Shown: piece after piece, positions 10,748-21,215 of the stretch
How the letters are laid out: each line of letters opens with the position of its first letter
Position numbering within the stretch: the stretch's first letter is position 1
Assembly: GCF_004116385.1 (NCBI RefSeq)
Contig: NZ_PEIB01000003.1
Span: 220,613 to 284,612, forward strand
Reading direction: 5' to 3'
From: Veronia nyctiphanis
GTDB taxonomy: Bacteria > Pseudomonadota > Gammaproteobacteria > Enterobacterales > Vibrionaceae
Length of the DNA: 64,000 nucleotides
Translations under genes and position numbers: made by a program
The notes under the pieces: model-generated
What the model saw: the letters and a program-made list of their open reading frames with translations, nothing else
The model's database searches: none
Told to the model about the DNA's origin: nothing

Positions 10748-11082
10748 GACTTGCCAGTATCAACCCTAAGAAAAAAATTTAGCGCTTTTCTTAAGTTATA
10801 GATGAAGTAAGACTTCGGATCTCCTTTATCTTACTATTTTGCGGCATTTTTACGCGTTATACTCTTTCTCCGTTGGTCGCCAAGGGCTATTAAATGGGCG
10901 ACTCGCGTAAAAAATACACATATAAATGACACTGCATAACTCGTTTACTTTTTTCATGAATATGCCGAGCTGATATCGTCAAAAAACGCTTTAACATACA
11001 TTTGCTCAGGTCTATCATGCGCTTCTATTTTTTTGGGGAAATTCATTAACTAATCGCCCGCGATTTAGGAGAGATAGAAGAA
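10748..11082. promoter_or_regulatory. Divergent intergenic region before potA
   Basis: 335 bases between the minus-strand membrane-protein gene and potA, with no gene-like ORF. It is AT-rich near 10770-10850 and should hold promoters for both directions. AGGAGAG at 11067-11073 is the potA ribosome binding site. No recognised operator was seen. Confidence 0.5.
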
Positions 11083-12198
11083 TTGAACGCGACACAACCA
11101 CTCAAAAAACCCGTTGTTCAGCTTCGCGGCTTGTGCAAAAGCTTTGACGGTAAGCAAATCATCAGTGACTTTAAACTGGACGTTAACCACGGCGAGTTTC
11201 TGACGATACTGGGCCCTTCAGGATGTGGTAAAACAACAGTACTGAGACTCATCGCTGGTCTCGAAGATGCTGATGAAGGCACTATCTTGCTTGATGATCA
11301 TGACGTCACACGCATCCCCGCAGAGAATCGTCACGTTAACACCGTGTTCCAAAGCTATGCTCTCTTCCCTCACATGACTGTTTTTGACAACGTTGCATTC
11401 GGCCTCAGAATGCAAAATGTTGCTGAAAATGAGATTGAGCCTCGCGTGATGGAAGCACTTCGCATGGTCCAGCTTGATCAATTCGCTCCACGAAAACCCC
11501 ATCAATTATCGGGCGGACAACAGCAGCGCGTTGCTATTGCGCGTGCTGTGGTCAATAAACCCAAAGTACTTCTGTTGGACGAATCCCTCTCAGCACTGGA
11601 CTACAAACTGCGTAAGAAAATGCAGATGGAATTAAAGCAACTGCAGAGAAAGCTGGGTATCACCTTTATCTTTGTGACACATGATCAGGAAGAAGCCCTG
11701 TCGATGTCAGACCGAATCATAGTGATGCGCAGTGGTGACATTGTTCAGGACGGTTCGCCTCGCGAAATCTATGAAGAGCCCAAAAACCTGTTTGTTGCCC
11801 GCTTTATCGGTGAAATTAACGTCTTTGATGCCACGGTCATTCAGCGCCTCGATGAAAAACGGATTATGGCAACCGTTGAAGGCCGTCAGTGTCAGGTTTT
11901 CTGTGACCTTGATGTATCTGAAGGCGATGCCATCAAAGTGCTGTTGAGGCCTGAAGACCTGCGTCTTGAAGAGCTACACAACGGTGATGCTGCAAGCGGC
12001 ATCGTGGGGTATGTTCGCGAACGCAACTACAAAGGCATGACGCTTGATTCTGTGGTAGAGCTTGAATCTGGTAAGTCAGTCATGGTCAGCGAGTTCTTCA
12101 ATGAAGACGATCCGGATGTTGATCATTCATTGAATCAAAAAGTCGCTGTCACCTGGGTTGAAAGCTGGGAAGTGGTGCTGCCTGATGAAGAAGATTAA
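11083..12198 (+). CDS. potA: Spermidine/putrescine ABC transporter ATP-binding protein
   Basis: ATPase of the PotABCD polyamine importer; 371 residues. Walker [10 protein letters not shown], signature LSGGQQQR, Walker B VLLLDE, H-loop VTHDQEE, and a C-terminal TOBE-like regulatory domain. The start is TTG at 11083, supported by AGGAGAG ten bases upstream and by the absence of a closer ATG. Its end overlaps potB by 14 bases. Confidence 0.95.
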   Translation: MNATQPLKKPVVQLRGLCKSFDGKQIISDFKLDVNHGEFLTILGPSGCGKTTVLRLIAGLEDADEGTILLDDHDVTRIPAENRHVNTVFQSYALFPHMTVFDNVAFGLRMQNVAENEIEPRVMEALRMVQLDQFAPRKPHQLSGGQQQRVAIARAVVNKPKVLLLDESLSALDYKLRKKMQMELKQLQRKLGITFIFVTHDQEEALSMSDRIIVMRSGDIVQDGSPREIYEEPKNLFVARFIGEINVFDATVIQRLDEKRIMATVEGRQCQVFCDLDVSEGDAIKVLLRPEDLRLEELHNGDAASGIVGYVRERNYKGMTLDSVVELESGKSVMVSEFFNEDDPDVDHSLNQKVAVTWVESWEVVLPDEED

Positions 12199-13039
12199 CC
12201 TACAAAACGTTGTTATTGGGGTTATCGTCAGTTGGTTGCTGCTGTTTGTTTTTATACCCAACCTGATGATTATTATCACCAGTTTTCTGACCCGTGACGA
12301 TGCGAACCTTGTTGAGCTGACGTTTACGCTGAGTAACTACGCCAAACTTTTAGATCCGCTATACGCTAAAGTGGTGTGGCACTCATTCTATATGGCGGTG
12401 ATTGCAACCTTACTCTGCCTTTTGATTGGTTACCCTTTTGCGTACATCATTGCGCGTATGCCAGAGAAAATGCGCCCTTACATGCTGTTTTTGGTGATCG
12501 TACCTTTTTGGACAAACTCGCTGATACGCACCTACGGGTTAAAGATTTTTTTGGGCACACGAGGATTGCTCAACGACGCATTACTGACCGTTGGAATTAT
12601 TGATAAGCCTCTTCGCATCATGTACACAGAATATGCGGTGATGATCGGTTTGGTTTACATACTCCTGCCATTTATGATTTTGCCTTTGTATTCAAGTATC
12701 GAAAAGCTTGATCGCAGCTATTTAGAAGCCGCGAAAGACCTCGGTGCAAGTAAACTGCAAAGTTTCTTCAAGGTAGTTGTTCCTCTTACCATGCCCGGCA
12801 TTATTGCAGGATGTTTGTTGGTTCTGTTGCCAGCACTGGGAATGTTCTACGTGTCTGACCTCCTTGGCGGTGCTAAGAACCTCCTGATTGGTAATGTCAT
12901 TAAAAGTCAGATTCTTAACGTTCGGGACTGGCCGTTTGGCTCGGCAGCGAGTATCTCGCTCACCGTGCTGATGGGATTGATGCTCTTTGCTTACTGGCGT
13001 GTTGGAAAACTGATGAATAAGAAGGTAGAGCTGGAATGA
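12185..13039 (+). CDS. potB: Polyamine ABC transporter permease PotB
   Basis: Inner-membrane permease of PotABCD with about six helices and the EAA-type coupling loop [19 protein letters not shown]. The ATG at 12185 (MKKINLQNV) is preferred over an upstream in-frame ATG because it aligns with the family start. It overlaps potC by 4 bases. Length 284 residues, as in E. coli. Confidence 0.95.
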   Translation: MKKINLQNVVIGVIVSWLLLFVFIPNLMIIITSFLTRDDANLVELTFTLSNYAKLLDPLYAKVVWHSFYMAVIATLLCLLIGYPFAYIIARMPEKMRPYMLFLVIVPFWTNSLIRTYGLKIFLGTRGLLNDALLTVGIIDKPLRIMYTEYAVMIGLVYILLPFMILPLYSSIEKLDRSYLEAAKDLGASKLQSFFKVVVPLTMPGIIAGCLLVLLPALGMFYVSDLLGGAKNLLIGNVIKSQILNVRDWPFGSAASISLTVLMGLMLFAYWRVGKLMNKKVELE

Positions 13040-13804
13040 GTCGTTTCTTCAAAACCGGCTTTATGACGCTGGTCTATGCATTTTTGTACATCCCTATCAT
13101 CATTCTTATCGTTAACTCGTTTAACGAAAGTAAGTTTGGCATGAAATGGAAAGGTTTCACGACCAAATGGTACGAGCAGCTTGTCACCAATGACAGTCTT
13201 GTTCAAGCAGCGTGGAACTCGTTGACTATTGCTGTCATTTCTGCGACTGCTGCAGCTTTGATTGGTAGCCTTACGGCGGTTGCCTGTATCGCTACCAGTT
13301 CAGGGCAAAAATTTTGTTAACGGTATGCTTTTTGTGGTCATGATGTCTCCTGACATTGTGATGGCCATTTCGCTGTTAGCCTTGTTTGTCTTGCTGGGCG
13401 CGCAATTGGGCTTTCTGACGCTGCTGCTGTCTCATATTACGTTCTGTTTGCCGTTTGTCGTGGTGACTGTGTATAGCCGACTTAATGGCTTTGACGTGCG
13501 TATGCTGGAAGCTGCAAAAGATCTTGCGGCGAATGAGTGGATAATCCTGAGTAAGATCATTCTGCCGCTTGCGGCGCCCGCCGTTGCTGCAGGTTGGCTG
13601 TTGAGCTTTACCTTGTCGCTTGACGACGTAATTGTCAGCTCATTTGTTACCGGGCCAAGCTATGAGATTCTGCCATTGAAGATTTACTCAATGGTGAAAG
13701 TCGGCGTGTCGCCGGAAGTTAATGCATTGGCCACATTGATGTTGATCGTGTCACTGGTTTTAGTGATCTGCTCTCAGCTGCTAGCCAGAGACAAAGTCCG
13801 CTAA
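13036..13804 (+). CDS. potC: Polyamine ABC transporter permease PotC, doubly frameshifted in this sequence
   Basis: Second permease of PotABCD, with coupling loop LEAAKDLAANEWIILSKII and the family C-terminal pattern SFVTGPSYEILPLKIYS. The frame changes by two bases between 13283 and 13306. Adding one C at 13283-13284 and one G at 13303-13305 gives LYRYQFRGKNF, matching the LYRYRFRGK stretch of E. coli PotC. That exact restoration by two homopolymer corrections argues for sequencing errors. Repaired length 256 residues. Confidence 0.93.
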
Positions 13805-13899
13805 TCAAGCCAACGCAATTCGCATTTTTCAGTCACGGGTGGGGTTTCCCACCCGTTATTCTTCTCAAAGCAACAACAAAAAACATCGAGGAGTTCTCC

Positions 13900-14940
13900 A
13901 TGAAATCATGGTCCAAGTTCTTGCTAGGCAGTGTCCTGGCGCTTTCAATGGCATCAGGGAAAGTTGCCGCCGAAGAAGAACTTTATTTCTACAATTGGTC
14001 GGAATATATCCCACAGGACGTGCTGGAAGACTTCACTAAAGAAACAGGTATCAAAGTCATTTACTCAACGTATGAGTCAAATGAAAGTATGTACGCCAAG
14101 CTTAAAACGCATCCAGAGGGCTATGACTTGGTCGTTCCCTCGACGTATTACGTTGCGAAGATGCGTGAAGAAGGCATGCTGCAAAAACTGGATAAATCGT
14201 TACTGACACATTTCGATGGCATTGACCCCAATAACCTGAATAAACCGTTTGATCCCGACAACCAATACTCGGTGCCTTACATTTGGGGAGCGACAGGGAT
14301 CGGCGTGAATACCGAGTATTTAGATGCTGGAAAAGTGTCATCATGGGCAGACCTCTGGAATCCAGAGTGGGAAGGTCAGCTGTTGATGATGGATGACGCC
14401 CGTGAGTTCTTCCACATTGCACTCCGTAAGCTCGGCTATTCCGCCAACAGCAAAGATCCGAAAGAAATTGAAGCGGCGTTTAACGAACTAAAATCACTGA
14501 TGCCGAATGTTCGTGTATTCAATTCAGACTTCCCGGCGAACCCCTATATGGCGGGAGAGGTTGAGCTGGGAATGCTATGGAATGGTTCAGCCTACGTTGC
14601 TCGAAAAGAAGAAGTGCCGGTCGAGATTGTGTGGCCAAAAGAAGGAGCCATCTTCTGGATGGACAGTCTCGCGATCCCTGAAAAGGCGAGAAACGTTGCT
14701 GCTGCCCACAAGATGATCGATTTCCTGTTGCGCTCGGAAAATGCCGCGAAGCTGGCGATTGAAATTGGTTACCCTACTCCAGTGAAAGCAGCATACCCAC
14801 TACTGCCAAAAGCGTTCAGAGACGATCCGAGTATTTATCCTCCGCAAGAGGTGATGACGCAAGGGGAATGGCAAAGCTCAGTAGGCGATGCAAATGCACT
14901 TTACGAAACCTATTTCCAGAAGCTGAAAGCAGGCCAGTAA
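13900..14940 (+). CDS. potD: Spermidine/putrescine-binding periplasmic protein PotD
   Basis: Periplasmic solute-binding component, 346 residues, with signal peptide MKSWSKFLLGSVLALSMASG...AAEE. It shows the PotD landmarks LYFYNWSEYIP, VVPSTYYVAKM and the acidic, aromatic ligand pocket residues (NSDFPANPYMAGE, IFWMDSLAIP). A 95-base gap separates it from potC and contains GAGG just before the ATG. Confidence 0.95.
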   Translation: MKSWSKFLLGSVLALSMASGKVAAEEELYFYNWSEYIPQDVLEDFTKETGIKVIYSTYESNESMYAKLKTHPEGYDLVVPSTYYVAKMREEGMLQKLDKSLLTHFDGIDPNNLNKPFDPDNQYSVPYIWGATGIGVNTEYLDAGKVSSWADLWNPEWEGQLLMMDDAREFFHIALRKLGYSANSKDPKEIEAAFNELKSLMPNVRVFNSDFPANPYMAGEVELGMLWNGSAYVARKEEVPVEIVWPKEGAIFWMDSLAIPEKARNVAAAHKMIDFLLRSENAAKLAIEIGYPTPVKAAYPLLPKAFRDDPSIYPPQEVMTQGEWQSSVGDANALYETYFQKLKAGQ

Positions 14941-14945
14941 TTGTT

Positions 14946-14976
14946 AAAAAAAGCAGCACACTGTGCTGCTTTTTCC
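14946..14976. terminator. Bidirectional terminator between potD and cobB
   Basis: AGCAGCAC (14952-14959) pairs with GTGCTGCT (14963-14970) around ACT. It is flanked by A7 on the left and T5 on the right, serving both potD (+) and the convergent cobB (-). Confidence 0.9.
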
Positions 14977-14990
14977 TTTCGAACTCGGCT

Positions 14991-15709
14991 TCAATTGGCG
15001 AGTAGCTCGTTAACCAGTTCAGGAACAAGCGTCGTTGCTTTGCCATAACGTTTCTCAGCAAACTCGCTTTCAACGGCGCTTGGCTCAAGGTTGACTTCAA
15101 TAGTGTGGGCACCGTACAAACCCGCTTCATGAACAAAACCTGCTGCAGGGTACACAGCGCCTGACGTACCGATAGAAATAAATAAATCCGCATCAAGAAG
15201 CGCTTGGTGGATTTTATCCATTGCTATCGGCATTTCTCCAAACCAAACAATATGCGGTCGCAGAGGTGACGGCATTTGGCAACAATGACATAGATCATCG
15301 ACGCTAAGATCTCCTGGCCATTCAACCACTTGATTTGACTGCGTGCAGCGTGCTTTTAACAGCTCTCCATGCATATGCAAAATATTCTGACTGCCTGCGC
15401 GCTCGTGCAGGTTATCGATGTTCTGGGTAACGACCAGTACCTTTCCGTCTAATTCCCTTTCTAATCTCGCCAGAGCGAGGTGGGCATTATTAGGTTCTAT
15501 TACACCATGTAATTTTTGTCTTCTTTCGTTATAAAACCTTTGCACCAATTCTGGGTTGCGCTCATATCCCTCCGGGGTCGCCACATCCTCAATGTGTGCT
15601 CTTCCCATAGTCCATCTTGTGCACGAAACGTTTTTATCCCAGATTCAGCCGAAATGCCGGCGCCCGTAAGAATGACAATCTTTTTGTAGGGAAACTGCAT
15701 AGGGAACAA
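14991..15709 (-). CDS. cobB: NAD-dependent sirtuin deacylase CobB, frameshifted in this sequence
   Basis: Sirtuin removing acyl groups from lysines. NAD-binding motifs [10 protein letters not shown] and TQNIDNLH, catalytic histidine in LHMHGEL, and zinc-cysteine sites (ARC, CHCC). The motif FYNERR contains Y-x2-R, the signature of class III sirtuins with desuccinylase and demalonylase activity. The frame breaks near 15605; one extra base (CACCACATT in place of CACACATT) joins GLWEEH to [11 protein letters not shown] and gives 239 residues. Convergent with potD. Confidence 0.93.
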
Positions 15710-15963
15710 TCCTTTCTTATTTGCTGCTCAGCATTCACTTTTATCTCGTATTCAAGATTTGTCGCCATCAGATAAGGATGAAAAGGCTACACAAATTACA
15801 AAAAAGTGTGTCTTAATAAGCCATACTTAACAGGTTATTTGTTTGTAGGACTGACACCAACAGATTCGCACTGCGGACCCATCTCATTATGCTAGTGGTG
15901 GGTGACTGAGAATACGACTTCTCTTCAAGCAATAATAATCAATATCTTTCACGGTATGTTGCG

Positions 15964-17807
15964 TTGACGAACATAAACAGCAAAATCCATTTCAGAGTTG
16001 CAGCTGGCGTCACATCAGGATCACTGCTTTTCGCAATGATTGTTGCCGCGGCGTTCTTAATTATCTCGTATCAGCAACAGGTTACACAGACTGAAGCGCG
16101 GATAAAACAACGCCTTGCTGATACGGGCTTTGTTGAATCGGTGATCGCCAACATCAATAATGGCACCAAACTTACTGACACCTTAATGCTCATTGAGTCA
16201 CTTCCCTCAGTACAAACGGTCTGTCTGCGACACAAGGATGGAAGAATCACAAAAACACCCTCGACCCAACGTCCCGTTCTTCTCGATGCAGTTCTGACGC
16301 TCCCTATCCTCCTCGCTAATGGCGAGTCTGCGGGAAAAATTGAAGTCATCATTGATAAGTCGAAAATAAATAACAATGTCTTTGAGTCAGTGAAAAGCCA
16401 GATACTTTTACTTTTCTTTTACTCGGCTGCCGTTGCTTTTCTGACGTTGGTCATTGTCAGTCGCTTACTGACGGAGCCCATGAAACAGATTGCCAGCCAC
16501 TTTCATCAGATTAAACCGGGAGACCAAAAACTCGTTGAAACGCCCTCGGGCAATGAAAACAACGAGGTTGGTGCACTGGTCAGCGATATCAATACCCTGC
16601 TACGTTCCGTGCATCAGAAAATTGAGAACGAACGTAATATGAATGTGAAAAATGAAGCCTTATCTCGAAAATTCCGCTTTATATTTGAACGTGCCAGCGC
16701 GGGTATAGGGTTGATTGATGAGAGAAATGCGCTAGTCGTCTCTAACCCTGCTTTGATGAGGCTTTTGGGGCAAACGGTAATCGCCGAGCTTCATCGTTTA
16801 AAGACGCTGATTTTCTCACTTTCTTTAACGATGTTGATGAAATTAAAAGTGTGCTGGAAGAATTTCGCGCCAAATCAGGCAACTCTTTCACCTCCATCGA
16901 TATCCTTCTCAAACGTAAGCTGAAAAACCCTGACAGATGGGTACATTGCCTTTTCTCTAAAGTAGAGGACATGGACGCCCCCGATGCAACCTTGATTGAA
17001 TTGGTTGTCTATGACATTACTGAGCGTGCTGAGCGGGAGCAATCGATCATCTTTGAGGCTGAGCATGACCCCATTACACATCTACTCAATCGCCGGGCTG
17101 CAATGAGCAAGCTTTCTTCTGCATTGCGCCACGTCGAGGAGGCTGGCCGTTATTTTGCGCTGATGATGATAGATTTAGATGGTTTTAAGCGTGTCAACGA
17201 TACCTACGGCCACGATGCTGGAGATAAAGTAATCATTGAAGTGGCGAAGTGCATTCGCCAATTTTTCCGTAACTCAGACATTGTTGCCCGTTGGGGTGGC
17301 GATGAGTTTCTCATCGGTTTCTCGTACAGTCCGGAATATGAATCTGCGGTTCGTGATATTGCCAACGATCTGCAATTTCAAATCGCTATGCCTGTCGACA
17401 TTGGACATGAACAGACCGCAAAAGTCGGCTCAAGTATCGGTATCAGTCTGTTTCCACAAAATAGTAAAAACCTTCACACGCTGATTGAGCAAGCTGATCA
17501 CGCTATGTATCACGTGAAAAATAATGGTAAGAACTTCTACCATTCTATACCGAAGAAAAACATCAGCTCAAAAGTAAGTAGGTTGGAATTCTGTTGTCCT
17601 CAGCCATCCAGCAATGTGCTGAGACTGGATGAAATCTCCTTGATATCTTGCTCTGCCAACAGTAACGCCTGGCGCAAGCTCAACGCCTCTTTTGTCCACA
17701 CCATCGAGACACAAGCAACGATTCTGCCTGAGGAAAATACAGGCACGGCAAATGAAGAGGTTTTTGACTGGAACTCTTCACCTATACGTGTTGACAGACC
17801 GCGCTGA
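15964..17807 (+). CDS. Membrane-bound diguanylate cyclase (GGDEF), frameshifted in this sequence
   Basis: Probable c-di-GMP synthase. A TTG start at 15964 begins MTNINSKIHFRV. Two membrane helices (about 20-38 and 143-165) bracket a periplasmic sensor region; HAMP-like and PAS-like segments follow, then the GGDEF domain with DPITHLLNRRA, IDLDGFKRVND and WGGDEF. The frame breaks near 16792; one extra T restores AELSSFKDADF. The ending is uncertain: as read it runs to 17807 antisense to an IclR-like fragment, but one further lost base would end it at about 17580 (EEKHQLKSK), the more natural length. Confidence 0.85.
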
Positions 17808-17935
17808 CGGATGTCTTTGATCATTTTGAATAGTGCATGCTCCATCAAAAATGGTTGGTCATCCGGATCCTTCTGTCTGCGAATATGCTCAATTATCAGA
17901 GGGGTTCTACCACAGAGGGTATTCTGTCCGCACAG
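17600..17935 (-). pseudogene. C-terminal remnant of an IclR-family transcriptional regulator
   Basis: On the minus strand an open stretch reads TLCGRTPLIIEHIRRQKDP, then PFLMEHALFKMIKDIRQRG, and ends SSFAVPVFSSGRIVACVSMV...LLDG. This is the C-terminal part of the IclR effector domain (MhpR-like: SSIAVPV...G...VNLVW). The winged-helix N-terminal half is absent: upstream of about 17935 all three frames lose similarity and hit stops. A truncated regulator gene is the simplest reading. Its 3' end faces the diguanylate cyclase gene. Confidence 0.6.
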
Positions 17936-18229
17936 TGGACAATGTCAGAAAGCGCTAAATTATCGAGAGAAAGTCATTTCTACAATGCCGACAGTCAAAA
18001 TACAAGCTATGAAATATATATTTGGTCATAAATCTCATTGGCTGAAGAAAAATGGTTTAGTTGTGTGACTGTCTATATCTATCCAAGCAGAATTTATGTG
18101 TCTGCTAGTCAATTTAAATTCCTTCAATTTTACAACCTGAACCGCAATAAAAGTAAATTCTCACTCTGACAACGTTGATATCATCAAGTTTTAAAAAGCA
18201 CGATAAATCAGATATCTAATGGGGAGAAT

Positions 18230-18606
18230 ATGCTTCGTTTACTTATTGTTTTCTTTTTTTCTTTTCAGTTATCAGAGCTACGCAGCTCAAGTCGAATACT
18301 GCAAGAAAAAAAGCGAAAAAAGAATCAGAATCGATTTGGGTGAGTGATGACGTCTCATGCAGAGCGCACAACATACAATCAATAACTATTGAAGATGGTA
18401 TTAAGACCACATACAAATACACAATAGATTTTAGTATTTATCCAGAAATATCTAAGTCAGAACAAAGGAAAATATTACTCAGTATTCTTGAAGAACATTT
18501 AGCCAGCGAAAGCTTTGATTGTTCGAAGTTAGAAAGAATTTTTTCATTTACATTTAAGAGCAGATTTGGGAGCTCTGGAGAAATGAATATCAACTGTGAA
18601 GCTTAA
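18230..18606 (+). CDS. Small secreted or anchored protein of unknown function, frameshifted
   Basis: ATG at 18230 follows GGGGAG (18221-18226) and starts with the hydrophobic MLRLLIVFFF. The frame then changes by one base, most simply in the T7 run near 18250, and continues into SDDVSCRAHNIQSITIEDG and ends FGSSGEMNINCEA. Repaired length is about 125 residues. Three cysteines (SCRAH, FDCSKLE, INCEA) and the N-terminal hydrophobic stretch suggest export. Not recognised; low GC compared with flanking core genes. Confidence 0.45.
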
Positions 18607-18983
18607 AAGCGCGAATTGGCTAGGAGTTTAAAGACTGGTGAATACTGGTGCCTGGCCTTTGTTTAGGCTACTTGATGATTGGACGATTTACTGCAACAAA
18701 CCTTGAGCCTAAACTGGTGCTGCTGTAATAAACTCCTCATTCATAAATTCCGATGTCATGTTGTGTATTTGCGCGATATATACGAATTCAAAGCTCACTC
18801 TATTAACATCAATCCATTACACATCCTTTTATTGTCATCAAAAATTACGACTTTGTTTGCGTGTGCGAGATTAGCGACCCAAGTTTATGCAGCTTGTAAG
18901 TTTGGTCAGCAAGTTTTGGTTGTTCATTGAACCAATAGACAGAAATTTCAGTAGTATTGAGGGCTAAATAGTTAGGAGGTACT
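18607..18983. other. Gene-poor stretch, low GC
   Basis: 377 bases. The only ORF over 60 codons (18679-18930) starts at a TTG, lacks a ribosome binding site and has an implausible Cys-rich composition, so it is not annotated. A strong AGGAGG at 18974-18979 serves the next gene. Confidence 0.5.
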
Positions 18984-18989
18984 GTGTTA

Positions 18990-19439
18990 ATGAAGAACGT
19001 ACGTGTGTCCGTCAGGGCAGTCTGTTACAGAGATAATGCTCTTTTACTCGCTGAACATAGAGATGAGCGTGGGCTTTGGTACATTCTCCCTGGTGGTGGT
19101 GTTCAACACAACGAGACTCTTGATCAAGCATTCGACCGAGAGTTGTTGGAAGAAACAGGTGGTAAAGCCAAGATGGGCGACATCCTGTTCGTTAGAGAGG
19201 TGCTAGCAGACAGGCTTGATACCAATTACCTCCCAGCGCATCTTCATCAAATCGAAATGTTCGTTGAAGCGACTGAGTTTGAGATTGTTGCAGAGCCAGC
19301 AGAATTTGATAAAGACCAGATCGGTTTCGTATGGATGCCCCTGGAAAAGCTGGACGAGTTACTTTTCTTTCCGAAAGCGATGGTTCAAAGCTTCCAAAAT
19401 AAGTCATTCGACAAAATTTACCAAGGGCACATCCGCTAG
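18990..19439 (+). CDS. Nudix hydrolase
   Basis: Small Nudix-family pyrophosphohydrolase with a perfect Nudix box: GGVQHNE, seven residues, then RELLEETGG. The start is ATG 18990 (MKNVRVSVRAV), 10 bases after AGGAGG; GTG 18984 is also possible but very close. About 149 residues. Substrate cannot be told. Its TAG stop lies in a CTAG palindrome shared with the stop of the convergent VOC gene. Confidence 0.85.
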   Translation: MKNVRVSVRAVCYRDNALLLAEHRDERGLWYILPGGGVQHNETLDQAFDRELLEETGGKAKMGDILFVREVLADRLDTNYLPAHLHQIEMFVEATEFEIVAEPAEFDKDQIGFVWMPLEKLDELLFFPKAMVQSFQNKSFDKIYQGHIR

Positions 19440-19810
19440 GCTTCAGCAGTCTGGTGATTTTTCACCATCCCTCTGAGCCCGATTAAGTTGCCAAATGGAT
19501 CCTCGATTTGGCACATACCCATACCTGTTTCGAGGATTAACGGTTTCCTGTACATTAATCCGCCAAGCGACAAAAAGTGCTCAACGGCCTCTTCAAAGTC
19601 TTGAACAGACCAATAAACAACAGTGCCGCGTTTGCCGGCGCTCACCTTATTGTCGCCTTGAATAATTTCAATCGAAAAGCCTTCAGAGTCTAATGCAACA
19701 AAATCAAGATCTGGAAGGTAAATGAACTTGGCATTCGGAAATGCCTTTTTGTACCACTCGATTCCCTGATCGACATGAGGCACATGAAAAAGTATCGCTG
19801 TCGGTTTCAT
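19436..19810 (-). CDS. VOC (glyoxalase/bleomycin-resistance fold) protein
   Basis: A 124-residue single VOC domain: MKPTAILFHVPHVDQGIEWYK at the start, paired beta-alpha-beta modules, and CQIEDPFGNLIGLRGM at the end with the conserved DPFGN turn and probable metal ligands (H9, E57 region, E111 region). The ATG at 19808-19810 is preceded by GGAG. Family members include glyoxalases, dioxygenases and resistance proteins, so the exact role is open. Confidence 0.8.
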   Translation of the reverse strand: MKPTAILFHVPHVDQGIEWYKKAFPNAKFIYLPDLDFVALDSEGFSIEIIQGDNKVSAGKRGTVVYWSVQDFEEAVEHFLSLGGLMYRKPLILETGMGMCQIEDPFGNLIGLRGMVKNHQTAEA

Positions 19811-20323
19811 GGATTTCTCCTTTATCCGTGTTGTACAACCAAGCCAATTGACCTTGAGAGGCGATTTTTCAATACAGAGCACTTAGGGTTTTACCCTTAT
19901 AAGATTTTGTTATTGCTTCTCTGCAATTTCACTTCTTCAATCATTGGAGCACATAACATGACTGAGATGTATGAATATGTAGTCAGTAAGGTGTTATTTG
20001 ACTCGAGAATATTCTCGAGAAAGGTGAGGCTATTACATTTGATAATATTCAGAATAAGACGTGGATTTCATGCGTTGAGTGACTAGCCTCACCCAATTTT
20101 TGGCGCTAATAGGAGACTATTAGTCGATGTATGACCCGTTTTTCGGGAACGAATAAACTGCAGCAATGAAGGATTGAAATTATTCCACTTAAAAATCAGG
20201 TGTATAGATATACTGACGTAAGTGGTTCAATATGTGATAACCAAATTTTCGTATAGTCAGAGGATTCAAGTGATAAGCGTACAAATGGCTAAGCGATAAA
20301 GGTTTTTGTGAAGGGCATCATTA
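19811..20323. other. Gene-poor stretch containing an 18-bp perfect palindrome
   Basis: 513 bases without a convincing gene. A perfect palindrome CTCGAGAATATTCTCGAG lies at 20002-20019. A 42-codon ORF beginning MTEMYEYVVSKVLF (from 19958) spans it but is unrecognised and lacks a clear ribosome binding site. The rest is AT-rich and should include the promoters of the flanking genes. Confidence 0.45.
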
Positions 20324-21138
20324 ATGTTCATTGCAAATCAACTGGCTAGACCATTCTTCGAATTAATGTGCTATACAATGCCCATCCATGGAAGAAAGAC
20401 AGGAATTAAATACCCATATCATGCAGCTGGAAGATACTACACCGAAAATAACAACAAATTACAATTCTCACGCCAGCAGGCATCCCACTTTGCAAAACTG
20501 GTTGCCGGAGACTTCAACCCTATCCACGATGAAGATGCGAAACGGTTTTGTGTACCGGGCGACCTTCTCTTTTCCGTATTGTTGAGCAAAGTCGGTATTA
20601 GCGAGACGATGCGAATCGAGTTCAATGGAATGATAACCGATACTACGGAGCTGGTACTCAAAGATGACGGTCAAGGTAAACTGTTAATCTTAGATGAAGC
20701 AGATAAGGAATATCTGTCCTTAGAGTACAGTGGCGAAAATATTACCGACCCTGAACTGGCAAAGAGTATCGCAACACACTACGTCCAATTTTCTGGTAAG
20801 AACTTCCCTTACATCATGGTGCCTCTGATGGAAAGATCTGGATGATGATTAACCCTGCCCGGCCATTAGTGATGTACGAAAGCATGGAGTTGCACTTCGA
20901 TACGCTTGATTTTTCAAATCCTGTTGTCGAACTGGCGGACACCAATATGGATATCAGTGGTAAACGCGGAACAGTAACCATGGGCTTCGTCATTAAAGAT
21001 GGTAACAATCAAATTGGCCATGGCAGCAAGCGAATGGTGTGCAGCGGTTTACGTCCTTATAACACAGATGAAATTAGCGATTTAGTCGATTACTTTTACC
21101 AACGTAAAGACAGTTTTCTATCTTCAGTCGCTGTTTAG
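20324..21138 (+). CDS. DUF3581 family protein, frameshifted in this sequence
   Basis: Conserved gammaproteobacterial protein of unknown function. Conserved blocks are FSRQQASHFAKLVAGDFNPI, FCVPGDLLFSVLLSKVG, FSGKNFPYIMVPLM and, in the next frame, INPARPLVMYESMELHFD and SGLRPYN. It resembles hot-dog-fold thioesterase/dehydratase proteins (DFNPIHDED recalls MaoC-like FNPIH). The frame breaks at 20840-20841, where GGG instead of GG restores one protein of about 271 residues. The true start is uncertain: family members usually begin shortly before FSRQQ, so the first 40 or so residues may be artefactual. Confidence 0.8.
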
Positions 21139-21165
21139 TACAAACCAAAGACTTCAGAGTACACA

Positions 21166-21187
21166 AAGCCCCAATATAATGGGGCCT
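21166..21187 (+). terminator. Stem-loop after DUF3581 gene
   Basis: GCCCC (21168-21172) pairs with GGGGC (21181-21185) around AATATAAT, flanked by AAA and CTTG. It lies 29 bases after the stop and resembles a modest terminator for the convergent gene pair. Confidence 0.5.
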
Positions 21188-21215
21188 TGTTGCTTTACGT
21201 TGAGTGAAAATAATG

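Noticed and set aside
18679..18930. 83-codon plus-strand ORF
   Set aside because: TTG start, no ribosome binding site, odd composition (WCCCN) and no recognisable motif.
17900..20330. Integron-like cassette array (small unknown ORFs, Nudix and VOC genes)
   Set aside because: Nudix and VOC genes are convergent with overlapping stops and no attC-like repeats or integrase were seen between the genes.
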